Part shown: piece after piece, positions 63,949-64,000 of the stretch
How positions within the stretch are numbered: the first letter of the stretch is position 1
How the letters are laid out: every line of letters begins with the position of its first letter
Source of the DNA: Flavobacteriales bacterium UBA4422
GTDB lineage: Bacteria; Bacteroidota; Bacteroidia; Flavobacteriales_G; Salibacteraceae
Direction of reading: 5' to 3'
DNA length: 64,000 nucleotides
Assembly: GCA_002389645.1 (NCBI GenBank)
Contig: DGQE01000003.1
Coordinates: 161,026 to 225,025, forward strand
Notes under the pieces: model-generated
Told to the model about the DNA's origin: nothing
What the model saw: the letters and a program-made list of their open reading frames with translations, nothing else
The model's database searches: none
Position numbers and translations under genes: made by a program

Positions 63949-64000
63949 GGTCCGGTAGTTCAGTTGGTTAGAATACCTGCCTGTCACGCAGGGGGTCGCG
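63949..64000 (+). tRNA. tRNA-Asp (GTC anticodon), 5' part
   Basis: The acceptor 5' strand GGTCCGG is followed by the D arm (GTTC AGTTGGTTA GAAT) and the anticodon stem-loop CCTGC-CTGTCAC-GCAGG with anticodon GTC, which reads aspartate codons. The T arm and 3' acceptor lie beyond the right edge. Confidence 0.95.

Overview
The window looks like chromosomal DNA of a Bacteroidota bacterium, most likely a marine, Flavobacteriales/Cryomorphaceae-like aerobe. Supporting signs: a GldH-like gliding lipoprotein (27898-28368), a secreted protein with a type IX secretion (T9SS) C-terminal sorting domain (40193-41575), many Bacteroidota-typical families (DUF2911, GH3, DUF4442, OMP_b-brl_3 receptor, PD40/barrel protein), and promoters of the Bacteroidota form TTTG-N19-TAnnTTTG before sucC and tRNA-Asp. 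The genus assignment is inference. TGA is used as an ordinary stop. No phage, insertion sequence, CRISPR array or rRNA was seen, and no gap without a gene exceeds about 300 bases.

Layout. 1-9 kb: 5' end of sucC, an M48 lipoprotein protease with a small partner, exported MsrA, YCII protein, PhoD-like phosphatase, a chimeric gene remnant, a YciO/Sua5 protein, an S9 peptidase, DUF2911 and a lipid kinase. 9-16 kb: cytochrome c-FTR1 iron permease with a His/Glu-rich membrane partner, ClpB, TonB receptor. 16-24 kb: tryptophan 2,3-dioxygenase, DUF819 transporter, membrane J-domain protein, Smr protein, RNase P RNA, PgpH-type HD phosphodiesterase, thiolase. 24-29 kb: a frameshifted Kazal-like lipoprotein, acetyltransferases, SRPBCC protein, a zinc-ribbon/FAD monooxygenase fusion, DUF4375, GldH. 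28.9-32.5 kb: the complete lower meta-cleavage trio (MhpE, MhpF, MhpD), then a sulfurtransferase. 32.6-39 kb: a KatG with a lipoprotein signal, a DUF4442 protein, an SLC13 transporter, an ABC exporter. 39-41.6 kb: a secreted-protein gene interrupted by an in-frame TGA, translationally coupled to a T9SS cargo gene. 41.8-53.4 kb: housekeeping (RseP, Dxr, GH3, MarC, aminopeptidase P, L28, CinA, nucleoside phosphorylase, SirB1-type protein, desaturase). 53.4-59.7 kb: a tightly overlapping minus-strand run (cytochrome c, SCO1, lipoprotein, M20 amidohydrolase, TauE/SafE, 1095-residue PD40/barrel protein). 59.8-64 kb: MBL hydrolase, MscS channel, outer-membrane receptor, and a truncated tRNA-Asp.

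Themes. Redox and metal handling at the envelope recur: MsrA and KatG both carry lipoprotein signals, the iron permease carries its own haem domain, and SCO1 travels with a cytochrome c. Pyruvate and acetaldehyde from the meta-cleavage trio would feed central metabolism; tryptophan dioxygenase 12 kb away makes tryptophan/3-hydroxyanthranilate a plausible but unproven source. Three genes appear broken (4194-4712, 24328-24573, 39165-40193). I found no clear new multi-gene defence or mobile system. The best candidates for undescribed biology are the zinc-ribbon/FAD monooxygenase, the lipoprotein KatG, the PD40/barrel protein with a degenerate peptidase domain, and the cytochrome-FTR1 pair.
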